From Symbiodinium microadriaticum (lineage: Eukaryota; Sar; Dinophyceae; Suessiales; Symbiodiniaceae), in the NCBI GenBank assembly GCA_001939145.1, contig LSRX01000797.1, positions 35,631-99,630 on the forward strand: a DNA stretch of 64,000 bases, written 5' to 3'. The number at the start of each line of letters is the position of its first letter. Position 1 is the stretch's first letter. Below, piece after piece: positions 42,201-49,874 of this stretch. Under the pieces are notes generated by a model. That model saw only the letters and a program-made list of their open reading frames with translations, did no database searches and was not told the DNA's origin. Position numbers and translations under genes: made by a program.

Positions 42201-42509
42201 GGGAAAACCTGCGGCACCTTGGACCTGAGTGCTTGCTGGAGGAAAACCTGTGGCACCCTGGACCTGAGTGCTTGCAACGGGAAAACCTGTGGCACCTGAG
42301 ACCTGAGTGCTTGCTGGAGGAAAACCTGTGGCACCCTGGACCTGAGTGCTTGCAACGGGAAAACCTGTGGCACCCTGGACCTGAGTGCTTGCAACGGGAA
42401 AACCTGGGGCACCTTGGACCTGAGTGCTTGCGGCAGGAAAACCTGTGGCACCTTGGTTTGCAGCTCGTAGCCAGGCACTGCAACAGGCATCCAACCTGGA
42501 GGCACCCAC
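39258..42509 (-). CDS. Gag C-terminal part, protease and C5-methyltransferase-like domain
   Basis: A 1083-codon frame opening on GTG inside the 39-bp repeats. It contains 13-residue repeats, a Pro-rich linker, a helical Gag core (about 350-600), a CCCH finger (C627-x8-C-x5-C-x3-H) and a CCHC-like knuckle with one residue less than usual (C656-x2-C-x3-H-x4-C). The protease site is LIDGGATCC with Asp 759; copia proteases usually have DSGA, here DGGA. The end is a Rossmann-type domain: HLFPGQSRG (about 946-954, motif I), LEVDIEED (motif II) and VIGGPPCRTFS with the Pro-Pro-Cys of C5-cytosine methyltransferases (Cys about 1004, motif IV). A motif VI-like LEQPEDP follows in the next frame. No target-recognition domain is evident. 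Confidence 0.9.
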   Translation of the reverse strand: MGASRLDACCSAWLRAANQGATGFPAASTQVQGAPGFPVASTQVQGATGFPVASTQVQGATGFPPASTQVSGATGFPVASTQVQGATGFPPASTQVQGAAGFPVSTQVSGVADHRVTDVSSPQAARVQTSGAAEMFPVVQDVEGPQVQRGASSQVGAQEALRFLTPGSVLGPTPSFSPWPSHSMHPGAFPAFAEREVRRDDGSQASFHSAASQQGHPQHFFIGEPAPCSLPGLEGPTMTAAGGGAVLGDPPGAERPVTPVKPRIVRYPLTPGGSEIRPPDSDPPRTPPPVPRVPSPSPPRAPPMLNLPVEEISVTRGVRSSTPPPAVFRPPVPALPFSAKSEEPSRYVQALPKLEDYTPDQGAVILGDWLVTITPVIGSLTPGAATWFAEVLARVNEHYALWLASDPVTRLTIRTRAIADGANASSQGGTALLEQRLTTLLLEAVPSAVKTEVTTVRALTTVGILFLLHTRYQPAGQAEKASILQFLVSPDAPKDTQQAVKNLRRWLRWLARSTELQLAPPDASLLVKAVDKLGAAFLSDPSAVFRVQAFRLQNSIDHLPSQDSSVSLAQLYLAELETLLLVAPDPKKQRVAALETPTADKPEEPKGKGKGKEKGGKPNEGVEKEVCRQFSSEKGCPRGNTCKYVHQTHAGMSGRCFNCGGKHLKSECTSPGGYAVAKAKADAKKAVRRTQADKPSPGASEAQSPEPEAAGSTLGPSAAQAIRDAASSLRQELLKAIRSAEPGNQASGSLCSSGKGLIDGGATCCLRSAKNTFEWNESTPTSIRLAVGEVTARVSPAGTLLLPPGSACDPIVALHELIRIGYRMTFLSVNKMRICRPGQPDLPLDCSTGCPEITPNEANRLITEIENSKRVNRAQVARLTQLPTSSFEDALQDPSGDMLALWFKGMVPSVPARLLPTLAVAPCKKAAPWNRRRRRTLSRAKHLIIHLFPGQSRGLFRSLTQANLGWDVLEVDIEEDLLREDTFGFLLHLAQTGRVRAVIGGPPCRTFSALRHLNSGPPPVRGVESDAWGLPGLSAATQAMVDQDSALYLRMFMLTSVARRAGRALRRSESPDWSGPEPFLFWT
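42184..42480 (-). repeat. 39-bp tandem repeats in gag
   Basis: About seven to eight units of 39 bp (one shortened) encode 13-residue repeats such as QVQGATGFPVAS. Two frames are open across them, and the reading frame changes near the upstream edge (about 42455). Confidence 0.9.
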
Positions 42510-43087
42510 GGCTGCTGTGGCGGAAGCTGAGAAAAGGCCGGCCCCGGAGAACCACTAAACCCTATCCCAAAACCACCCCAAGGTCCCAAAGGCTCAGACC
42601 TGCGGGAGGCTGAAGCCCTGCTCGCACGCGTGGTGTGCGAGCCTCCCTGACTTCTTCGCTCATCGTCCATCCGCACCAGCATAGCCTCCATCAGGCCAGT
42701 CAGACGATCCAAACGAGCGTCCGTCGTGCCAGCCGAGGCAGTGCTCGGGGCCCTTCGTCGCTCTTCGCGAGCCACGGTTCGCCCTCTTTCCATCGAAGAC
42801 AAAGAAGTCGAAAGTCGCATAGGCGAGTCTGCTGCAACCTCCAAAGCTGCAGCTGTAGTGGCCTCTCCAGGGCCTGTACCAGTCGCGATTGCACCAGTCG
42901 GGGCCACTCCAGGGCCTGCACCACCAGTGACCACTCCAGGGTCCATTGCCTCCAGAACCGCTACAGCCGCTGGCCTTCCAGAGGGGCCCAAAGACACGTC
43001 ACTGTACGTGGGCTCCAAAACTTCATCGTCCACTCGCGCTTCTCGCGGAGTCTCGCGTGGAGTGCCCATGGAGCCACTTGGGCTCAT
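42197..43087 (-). CDS. Gag N-terminal part
   Basis: The first ATG in frame (43087-43085) lies inside the primer-binding site, and the frame runs to 42197. The sequence is Pro/Ala/Thr/Arg-rich without a recognisable fold, with a short helical segment LDRLTGLMEAMLVRMDDERR. At about 42455 the protein continues in the other frame (39258-42509), where a one-base shift near CCAAGG/TGCC is needed. The frame is open 18 codons further upstream into the LTR but has no ATG there. Confidence 0.8.
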   Translation of the reverse strand: MSPSGSMGTPRETPREARVDDEVLEPTYSDVSLGPSGRPAAVAVLEAMDPGVVTGGAGPGVAPTGAIATGTGPGEATTAAALEVAADSPMRLSTSLSSMERGRTVAREERRRAPSTASAGTTDARLDRLTGLMEAMLVRMDDERRSQGGSHTTRASRASASRRSEPLGPWGGFGIGFSGSPGPAFSQLPPQQPWVPPGWMPVAVPGYELQTKVPQVFLPQALRSKVPQVFPLQALRSRVPQVFPLQALRSRVPQVFLQQALRSQVPQVFPLQALRSRVPQVFLQQALRSKVPQVFP

Positions 43088-43091
43088 AACC
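43074..43091 (-). promoter_or_regulatory. primer-binding site for initiator tRNA-Met (internal)
   Basis: Directly after the 5' LTR the element reads GGTTATGAGCCCAAGTGG. Its complement, TGGGCTCATAACC, matches the anticodon stem-loop of initiator tRNA-Met (eukaryotic form TGGGCCCATAACCCA) with one change, not the tRNA 3' end. Drosophila copia is known to prime from a half-tRNA in this way. Confidence 0.85.
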
Positions 43092-43381
43092 CACAAATCA
43101 GAAACCTCAAGAGACCCTGCCTTGAGCCTCAATCCTTTCACCTCCTAGCCCTGAACCCCTGAACGAACGACCCCCAACCCTCAAGAACCCTGAACACCCG
43201 GAACAGGGGCACGAGACTAGGGGACCAGGAGAGGGGCAGGACTAGGGTACCGGGAAGGGGAAAACCAAACCCAACCCAGAAACCAAAATTCAAAAACCTT
43301 CACACACATTACAGGAGTGTTTTTCTTGAGCCACGGCCCGGTTTGTGCGTGTCATCCTTGCGCAGGGGTTTACTTTCTGCT
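43092..43381 (-). repeat. 5' LTR
   Basis: Identical to the 3' LTR. It should hold the promoter, but no TATA-like box stands out. In element sense it contains CCGTGGCTCAAG, whose last nine bases equal the 3' end of the dinoflagellate spliced leader. Confidence 0.97.
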
Positions 43382-43386
43382 AATAG
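43382..43386. other. target-site duplication, right copy (AATAG)
   Basis: Matches 31977-31981. Confidence 0.92.
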
Positions 43387-43900
43387 AATAGGGTTTTGGG
43401 GCCCATTATACTACATTTATAATAAGGAACCCCCAAAATCATATAGGCAATAATTAAGGCCCCTATATTAAGGGTTTAATTGAGGTGCAGGGTGTCTCAT
43501 AGGCTCTGTGCTTCATGGATTATGGCGACCTAACTTCCTAAGGACTAGCATTACTAGTAGCTGCAACGGTTCTGCATGAGTTGCAGCAAAGGAATTAGCT
43601 AGGTGAATTTCCTATTTTGGTGGGACTAGGTCCCGTAATTACATCGAGTCACGTGCACATGAATCCATGTCAGACCTGCGCGAACCAGCTTAGCATGCAG
43701 ATGGCGCGGTCTGCTTCAGCGCCGGGTTTGTAACTTCGGTGTTGTGCTGGCTTGGCAAAGGCTACCAGCAGCGTCGTTTGCTCTTCTGAAACGTTTTTTT
43801 CCGGCTACTGGAAGGTAAGCCTGTGTAACGGTCGTAGCAAACCTAGCACCAGACCATCAATCGCACGAAACCGAGGCCCGAAAAACTAAAACCATCTCCA
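43387..43900. other. intergenic or intronic DNA
   Basis: AT-rich at first, then mixed. No frame or motif I can support. By position it should be the right half of the site into which the retrotransposon inserted. Confidence 0.5.
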
Positions 43901-43907
43901 AACCCTT

Positions 43908-43936
43908 AAACGCACACACGCACACACAGACAGAGA

Positions 43937-43973
<37 letters not shown>

Positions 43974-43992
43974 ATATACATACATACATACA

Positions 43993-44027
<35 letters not shown>

Positions 44028-44103
44028 TACGATATGATATGATGTGATGTGATGTGATGTGATGTGATATGATATGATATGATATGATATAATGTATACA
44101 CAT
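43908..44103. repeat. microsatellite mosaic
   Basis: In order: (CA)n, (CT)n, (AT)n, (ACAT)n, then GATAT/GATGT pentamers. A poly-Tyr/His frame is a by-product. Confidence 0.92.
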
Positions 44104-44249
44104 ACATCATACCTTAAGATCTACGCCCCAAGCACGACATTCCATGAGCCCCGTTGCTGCAGGAGAGCAACACCAGCTCCGTGGAGAGAGCCGTAGGGTT
44201 CTTCGAGGCAGAGGCCCGGATGTCTTACAGAAAAGGATCCTTTTTTGGG

Positions 44250-44320
44250 TGGTTTAGGGTTTAAGTTTAGGGTTTTAGGGTTTAGGGTTTAGGGTAAAGG
44301 GTTTCGGGTTTAGGGTTGGG
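44250..44320. repeat. TTTAGGG-rich tract
   Basis: About eight TTTAGGG-like words on the plus strand with small variants. Confidence 0.85.
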
Positions 44321-44670
44321 GTGAGGGGGAGGGGGAAAGGGGGCCTGAGTACGCCTAAGGAGGACTTGATTTCAGGGTCCTATAAAAGGCAGTCTAGTCA
44401 GTCTAGTCCCCTACAACCCTCCCTCTTGCCTCCCTGTGAATGGGCCGTGGGTCGTGAGGGGGCAGAGTGGTGGAGGGGGAAGGCAGAAGGCTCCAGTTGC
44501 GGTTTTCACACCAGGGACCACCTTAGCTATCGGAGCCTGCAACCTTGACGGTTGTAGCCCCGTATCAACTGCATTCCTTTTCTGTTTATACTTTTGGACT
44601 GTGTCGACAGTGTTCGGAGGGTTTCGTGTCTTTCAAGTCTTTGGTCCTGCAGTGTGAAGGCACGCCGTGA

Positions 44671-44940
44671 GACATCCAGCACCGGCCGGATCCTCCCTTC
44701 CTGGGCAACGAGCCTTGGCGAAGACTCTCCAAGCCTTCGAAGTGTGAAGAGGGTCTGCTCGAACGTTGCGTACAAAGCAGCTGTTTGGTCGTTTCTGGAG
44801 TGCATGGGGCAGAATTCAATAGGGACTGGATGGGGCATCGAATCTTGGCCACAGGGCCGCATGTGTACCAGAGTTTGCAGAGGCAGCTTGTGGCTGAAGA
44901 TGTTTGTGTGGGTAGAAAATGGAAAATGGTAATTCCATGA
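44671..44940 (+). CDS. candidate exon, unrecognised
   Basis: Between TGA 44668-44670 and TGA 44938-44940 one frame has strong coding texture: DPPFLGNEPWRRLSKPSKCE, then EFNRDWMGHRILATGPHVYQ and LQRQLVAEDVCVGRKWKM. A GTAATT donor-like site follows the last Met codon. The next island begins after TTGCAG at 44948, which would leave an intron of only about 20 nt and a phase mismatch, so the join is unresolved. A 223-codon minus-strand frame overlaps and is probably its shadow. Confidence 0.42.
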   Translation, partial: DIQHRPDPPFLGNEPWRRLSKPSKCEEGLLERCVQSSCLVVSGVHGAEFNRDWMGHRILATGPHVYQSLQRQLVAEDVCVGRKWKMVIP

Positions 44941-44949
44941 TATTGCAGG

Positions 44950-45290
44950 TTGCCCAATGTGCAGGAGGTTCGGCGCAGCTTGGCTTTCCGTGAGGCACTG
45001 GCCAAAACATACGTTAAGCTCATAACTCACATGGCTGCCGGCTTTGTCGGCATGGATCCCTTCCGTCTTCGTTGGAAGGCGGGACTGCAGATTCTCAGGT
45101 GCCCCCCAAGAAACGAGACCCAAATGATCAGCCCAGCCCCTCTTCTCCAGATCACCACGACAATGAGGCGAAGAGCATGCCGTTTCAGTTCGCCTCACTG
45201 GCGCAGAGCTCGGGGATCAGGAGCGTGGCACCGTGGGATGAGCACGAACGAGCGCTTCATGTCCTAGTGTGCCGAAGCCACAAAACATAG
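44950..45290 (+). CDS. candidate coding region with a frame change
   Basis: After CATGATATTGCAG the frame reads VQEVRRSLAFREALAKTYVK, then LITHMAAGFVGMDPFRLRWK. From about 45080 a frame offset by one reads SQVPPKKRDPNDQPSPSSPD and VAPWDEHERALHVLVC to TAG 45288-45290. A one-base shift or a splice near AGATTCTCAG/GTGCC would connect them. No family is recognised. Confidence 0.38.
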
Positions 45291-45654
45291 CTACGACGAC
45301 GATTTGCAGCTCTCACAACATAGTTAAAAGCCGCACAAACATCAAGTCGAAACCTGGACACTGATGATGGCAAAAGCACCACGAATAATGCGGAGCAGCA
45401 AAATAAACTCGGCATAATCAATAATCAGGTCTGGTCGGTCTAGTCATGAACACAACCACAATACTGCTAGTTACAACAACAAGACCTGATCCAGACGCCT
45501 CTGTTGCACAAGTCATGCGGCTTGGGAACGCCCCTGGGCTCCTCATGACGGCACGGAAATTCAAAGGATGACTTCGTGTGTACCGCAGCTTCGGCTTCGC
45601 TGTACGTGCTAGTGCCACCGCCAGCGTGGTCGTCATCGTCGTAGTGGTGCTGGT

Positions 45655-45760
45655 GGAGGTGGTGGTGGTGGTGGTGGTGGTGGTGGTGGTGGTGGTGGTG
45701 GTGGTGGTGGTGTTGGTGGTGGTGGTGGTGGTGGTGGTGGTGGTGGTGGTGGTGGTGGCA
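45655..45760. repeat. (GGT)n microsatellite
   Basis: A GGT run with one GTTGGT interruption. From 45291 to 46010 I otherwise see only a weak minus-strand frame (45418-45636) and GCAGTAG-rich spacer. Confidence 0.92.
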
Positions 45761-46009
45761 GTAATGAGTATGGCTAGCGGCTAGCAGGAGTAGTTCGCTG
45801 ACTAGTTAGCCGTTGTAGTTTTTTGCAGTTATGGTTAGCAGTTAGCGGTGGTAGCTAGAAGTAGCAGCAAGCAGTAGTAGGCGGTGCCCTTGCAGAGGCA
45901 AAGCATGCCCACTACTTGCAACGATCCGCAGCGTTGCATGGTTGGCAGCTTTTTGGGGAACAGCGGTTTGAAACAATCTCGTCGTTTGCGGGCCACGAGG
46001 TTAAGTTGC

Positions 46010-46196
46010 TGTTGTGGAAGTTCTTCAGAAAGTAGAAGAGATTGAAGGAGAAACGCATGTGAGGCCCGGAACTCCGCCCGGCCGTAGACATCAGGAGCTG
46101 CAGCTCTTCTGCGGCCTTTCTACCAATCCGGACTTGCGGCTTCGGGGTAGAGGCAGGTGCAAGTGCAATCTTGGGGGACTTGGGGGATCTCCCTGA
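46010..46196 (+). CDS. weak candidate exon
   Basis: A plus frame reads VEVLQKVEEIEGETHVRPGT, then HQELQLFCGLSTNPDLRLRG, to TGA 46194-46196. A 217-codon minus-strand frame covers the same DNA but is Arg/Ser/Pro-rich like a shadow. No family is recognised. Confidence 0.27.
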
Positions 46197-46449
46197 TTCC
46201 CGTATTCCTACACTGGGACATCTTTCCAATATGTTGCCCAAGCCCATCCCAACATTGAGCAAAGCCCAAGGGAGCCCCGATTTGCACAGGCAGCTACACC
46301 ATGCTTGTGCACGAGATCCTTGGTGCCTCAGCTTGAATTTCATTTCGCGATCTGAGTTTTCTAGAATTTCCAGTTTTCGGAACAGTGAAAATCTCCGAGC
46401 TGCTGGAATAGATCGGTGACGAGGAAGATGGAGTCTTGAACTGGATTGG

Positions 46450-46722
46450 ATGATTGTCCCGACTCCGACAGGTGATATGGCGGGGAACGAGGTGCGCCTT
46501 GCAGCTGACCGTAGGTTGAGTTTGCCAGCGGGAGCTGGTTTTAATGTCAGTCGGAAGTCCTTCAATGGTCTTTGGTGTTCGCCCGTTGTGCGATTTCCGG
46601 GCCTTCGGAATTGGATTGCAAAGTCATCTGCCAGCAGTTGCTACTGGGTTACGACTGCATTACATACCATGCCAGGCTGTGGCTATCATGTCACTACACT
46701 GTATGCTATACTTGCACGTTGA
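46450..46722 (+). CDS. candidate ORF of 90 codons
   Basis: ATG 46450 opens MIVPTPTGDMAGNEVRLAAD, then RRLSLPAGAGFNVSRKSFNG, and the frame stops at 46720-46722. Texture is good throughout. It could be a first exon or an internal one. No domain is recognised. Confidence 0.4.
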   Translation: MIVPTPTGDMAGNEVRLAADRRLSLPAGAGFNVSRKSFNGLWCSPVVRFPGLRNWIAKSSASSCYWVTTALHTMPGCGYHVTTLYAILAR

Positions 46723-46811
46723 CATCCCTAACACAGGAGTCAAAGTGAGCAGTTGTCATTGTGAGTCTAGCCATGAAAACGCACAATGCTCGTGACAAAA
46801 AGCAAACGCAG

Positions 46812-46924
46812 TAGAATCCGTCACGATTGATGCAAAAGCCGTCTTGCAGTACTCCAAGAGGCCTTACTCTGAGATCTATGATGGTCCTCGCAATGTTGCA
46901 CGAGACACTCTGCTTTTGCCTTGA
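46812..46924 (+). CDS. candidate exon, unrecognised
   Basis: After AGCAAACGCAG (ending 46811) the frame reads ESVTIDAKAVLQYSKRPYSE, then IYDGPRNVARDTLLLP, to TGA 46922-46924. The donor may be the GT after YDG codons (ATG/GTCCTC). It lies in line with the islands at 46.45, 46.95 and 47.15 kb. Confidence 0.42.
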
Positions 46925-46948
46925 GTGTTTTGACTGCTAACTGCGCAG

Positions 46949-47011
46949 ACCCAGCCAGAAACTCGTGATGGGCTGAAGCACACAGCTTCCAGCCTCGGGT
47001 TTGCTCGCTAA
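46949..47011 (+). CDS. short candidate exon with branch point
   Basis: TTTGACTGCTAACTGCGCAG (ending 46948) contains a consensus branch point CTAAC and an acceptor. The frame TQPETRDGLKHTASSLGFAR follows to TAA. Short, but the splice signal is the best in this region. Confidence 0.38.
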   Translation, partial: TQPETRDGLKHTASSLGFAR

Positions 47012-47151
47012 TACTTGCAAACAGAGACGCATGCCGATGGACCAATGCGTTCATCGCATACTCAAGCAGGTCTGTTGGCTTCTATATAGCTGCACAAACA
47101 CACATCACAGCATACCCAGGTTTCTACACCAGCTTAAAAATGCACGTGCAG

Positions 47152-47350
47152 TGAACCACGAGACGTAGCTGCTGCCAAGGATGCCGCACTGGTGCTGGAC
47201 GACATTCACCAGCGCGGCCTCCTTGCACCGGACTGGTTTTGGGCTTCTCTCCTTGCGCACGGTTCTGCAGCCCTGAACAAAAGGAGGGCTCTTGCTTTGA
47301 GCCAAGGGGTCACTCACTCCCCAGTTAGCAACTTCAACGCTTTTGCTTAG
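47152..47350 (+). CDS. candidate exon, 65 codons
   Basis: After AAAATGCACGTGCAG (ending 47151) the frame reads EPRDVAAAKDAALVLDDIHQ, RGLLAPDWFWASLLAHGSAA and SQGVTHSPVSNFNAFA to TAG 47348-47350. Very coding-like and helical. No family is recognised. A coding-like exon follows at 47419, so the stop may be intronic. Confidence 0.5.
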
Positions 47351-47418
47351 ATCACCTCCATCTACCGAACATACGTAGGCAAGATCTTGCAGGATTACAT
47401 CTCCTGAACAAGATGCAG

Positions 47419-47517
47419 ACTTCTTGTTGACTGCGGTCTATTGGAAACGGGCTGTAGCATACATGATCGTGAGACGACCCAGCCAGCCCATGTTTTTTGA
47501 GGCAGTGTCAGATGTAG
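47419..47517 (+). CDS. candidate internal exon
   Basis: Acceptor GAACAAGATGCAG (ending 47418) and donor GATGTAG/GTTGTG (47517/47518) bound FLLTAVYWKRAVAYMIVRRP, then SQPMFFEAVSDV. From 47518 to 48190 I see TTTAGGG-like words (47700-47800) and no gene. Confidence 0.38.
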
Positions 47518-48190
47518 GTTGTGTCATGCGATCAATCCTAAAGCCCATGACCCTAAACCCCGAGCCCCAAATCCGAAACCCTACACTCGAGACCCGAAAT
47601 CACAGGACTGTGTCGTCATCCCGTATCTCGGATGCACTCTTTGCCAGCTAAGGGGCCCCTGCCCTGAGACAAGAGTCCCAGCTGGTCAGAGACCCCAAAA
47701 TCCCTAGTGGGTTTAGGCCTTAGGGTTTAGGCTTTGGGGTTTAGGGTTTAGGCTTTTGGGGGTTTGGGCTGATAAGGCTTAGGGTTTAGGGAGTTTAGGG
47801 TTTTAAGCATCGGCGGAACCCTGCGATGGCCCAGAAGCAGCCCAAGGAAAAGAGCATGGATCCCTTCGGCCCTCCTCTCATCAGGTATAGTTCTGGCATC
47901 TAGTGAATTTCAATATTATTGAGAGGTTTACAATTCCTATGGTTGGTTGTTGTTACGAAGTATGACTATTAGTTAGTCAGTATAAGGCATTCTTAGCTGT
48001 TCTTGATGCGCATTAACTTTGTCAGCAGCATCATTGCCAAGATTGTACTGTGACTACTAGAGTGATTATTGATGTCTGCAATCGTTATTGTTATTGGCTT
48101 CATTCGTAGTTGTTATTGGTACTACCACTGTTGCTCGTATTTCATGCTTGTTTAAGTCTCCCGCTGCACGAAACCACTAGTAAATGGTTC

Positions 48191-48400
48191 TTAGGCCCAG
48201 ACGAAACGGACATCCAGCAGTCTAGCCAGATGAAACTTGGGACTTCTTGAGCAAGACTTGCAACACAAACTGGCTACATCAACACTAATTGCAGCTTGCT
48301 CTTTAGTCCTGTCCTTCACATTGTGGCCAGGTCTGACTGACTTCACGTAGGACTCAAGTTCTTGCCACGTCTCGATCTCATAGGAGAGCTTCCTCCACAT
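48191..48400 (-). CDS. small ORF or exon, 69 codons
   Basis: The minus-strand ATG at 48400-48398 opens MWRKLSYEIETWQELESYVK, SVRPGHNVKDRTKEQAAISV and a Cys-containing tail to TAA. Texture is excellent. The acceptor-like TCGGCGCCAG just upstream means it could instead be an internal exon. No family is recognised. Confidence 0.48.
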   Translation of the reverse strand: MWRKLSYEIETWQELESYVKSVRPGHNVKDRTKEQAAISVDVASLCCKSCSRSPKFHLARLLDVRFVWA

Positions 48401-48478
48401 TGCTGGCGCCGACGGAAGTGCTGAATCGCACTACCATGGAGCCTTGTTTGGGTTTACGGTTCCTGAGTTTGAAGCGCA

Positions 48479-48740
48479 TTAGTTTAAGTCTGCACTTTCG
48501 TTTGTGAGGAGTGTGAGCCGTGGCGTATTGCTGCTGCAAGTAGAGGATCCGATGCTTCGGGTAAGCTGCCGCATTTCAGGATATCCCGGCCAGTGGAGGC
48601 TTGCATCCCAAACGGTGCCAGCAATGTCCAACACAACAGTGTGAAAACATCTCGGTAGCAGTCGGTAGCGTTTCAGGAGGCTTCTCAGAAGCAACTTCGG
48701 CAGTGCTGAAGTCTCCGCATCAAAAACGCGGCAAGTGGCT
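48479..48740 (-). CDS. candidate exon with VLDIAGTVWD
   Basis: A minus-strand frame reads FDAETSALPKLLLRSLLKRY, RCFHTVVLDIAGTVWDASLH and WPGYPEMRQLTRSIGSS to TAA. VVLDIAGTVWD resembles motif I of HAD phosphatases (DxDxT), but the second Asp is replaced by Ala, so the assignment is weak. Another frame here (GDFSTAEVASEKPPETLPTA) is also coding-like. Probably linked to the 48191-48400 island. Confidence 0.36.
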
Positions 48741-48829
48741 CATGTGAGGAGAAGTTGGTGCATCGGCTTGGGCACAGCGGTGATGGCGACATAAAGTGCC
48801 TTGGAGCAGTTTCTGCAGAACCCGAGAGC

Positions 48830-49075
48830 CCCACGCACACACACACACAGATATATATATATATATATATATATATTATACATATATATATATATATGTA
48901 TATACATACCTTCATACACACACACACACAAAGCGGCGGAACGGGGGTCTGGGGGTGGGGAGTGGGTGGTGCTGCCCTACAGAAAGCCCAGATCCACTGG
49001 AGGGGGCCCGGAAGCCAACCGAGAGGGGGGTGCTATCTGTTTATATATCTATATATATATATATATACACATACA

Positions 49076-49107
<32 letters not shown>

Positions 49108-49115
49108 CATATGTA
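48830..49115. repeat. (CA)n, (AT)n and (ACAT)n tracts
   Basis: (CA)n and (AT)n at 48835-48930, then G-rich unique DNA, then (AT)n and (ACAT)n at 49043-49110. Tyr/Ile-rich frames are by-products. Confidence 0.9.
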
Positions 49116-49430
49116 TATGTACATGGGGTCTAACGGCCAACGATTGCAGAACTGTTTGCCAACCCAATAGCTAGAACCACTGCTACGTTTGCGTCAACTG
49201 CAGCGAGTACTACCTCGACGACGGTAGTGACCATGACGACGATGAATCAAGGCCTCTCACTCGGCACAGTGCTCGACGATTTCCGTCCACAGCACTGTTG
49301 GCCGATGCCCAGGCAAGGGCTGCATGCTACCGCAGGAACATAGAGCCTATAGGTTATGAACGAAGGGAGATCAACCCATGAACATTAACAATGAGTGCTT
49401 CGCCCAAGCTGATCTTCACAGTCCATGCAG

Positions 49431-49796
49431 TTACGGAGCCTTGCAGAGCGTCTCAGTCACTTTGGGATACCATTCATTTTCACGCCCGGCGTCGATTGAA
49501 ATCCAGGGGTCCATGTGTATGTGTGTGTGTGTACTTTCTTCATGACAGGAGGCAGTTAAGCTTGGCCTTATGTCGAAGTATCGGTGACGACACGGCTTCC
49601 GGACCTCCTGAATCCTCATTCTAAGAAGCTTCTTACCTCGAGCTTGCATTTGGGGCCAGACTAATATAGACTTTTCCTGAGCCTTCGATACAATTTCAGA
49701 GAATTTAGCGTGAATCTTGTTGCAATTACCGAGCCGAGAAGCACAAACTGGAGAAACTCTGGAGAAGCGACGGAACATTGCAGTTGCAACATCCAT
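49431..49796 (-). CDS. 121-codon ORF, unrecognised
   Basis: ATG at 49796-49794 opens MDVATAMFRRFSRVSPVCAS, then NKIHAKFSEIVSKAQEKSIL and, after a CA-repeat-derived THTHIH, WISIDAGRENEWYPKVTETL. Texture is good over most of it. The opposite strand has its own ATG frame at 49391 (MSASPKLIFTVHAVTEPCRA), so strand is not certain. Confidence 0.35.
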   Translation of the reverse strand: MDVATAMFRRFSRVSPVCASRLGNCNKIHAKFSEIVSKAQEKSILVWPQMQARGKKLLRMRIQEVRKPCRHRYFDIRPSLTASCHEESTHTHIHMDPWISIDAGRENEWYPKVTETLCKAP

Positions 49797-49874
49797 AAAC
49801 AGGACCGCCCTCAGCCTCAGTCCCCAATGACGGTCGTGGCGGTAAGGGCTGGCAAGGGTGCTGATGGTGACGAT

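Larger units (their letters stand above)
31982..43381 (-). mobile_element. complete Ty1/copia-type LTR retrotransposon, 11.4 kb
   Basis: Two identical 290-bp LTRs, a 5-bp target duplication, a primer-binding site and a purine tract abut the LTRs exactly, so the boundaries are secure. Integrase precedes reverse transcriptase, which is the copia order; RT and RNase H motifs are also copia-type. In coding order (right to left): Gag with CCCH and CCHC fingers, protease, C5-methyltransferase-like domain, integrase, 2OG-Fe(II) dioxygenase-like domain, RT, RNase H, membrane extension. Coding runs in two minus frames that switch about five times, plus one in-frame TGA, so this copy cannot make one polyprotein without frameshifting or correction. 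Identical LTRs imply recent insertion. Confidence 0.97.

Noticed and set aside
44527..45198. 223-codon minus-strand frame
   Set aside because: It crosses the proposed plus-strand exons and their intron; composition is weaker than the plus-strand reading. Not fully excluded.
45912..46565. 217-codon minus-strand frame
   Set aside because: Arg/Ser/Pro-rich texture and plus-strand islands with better composition over the same DNA.
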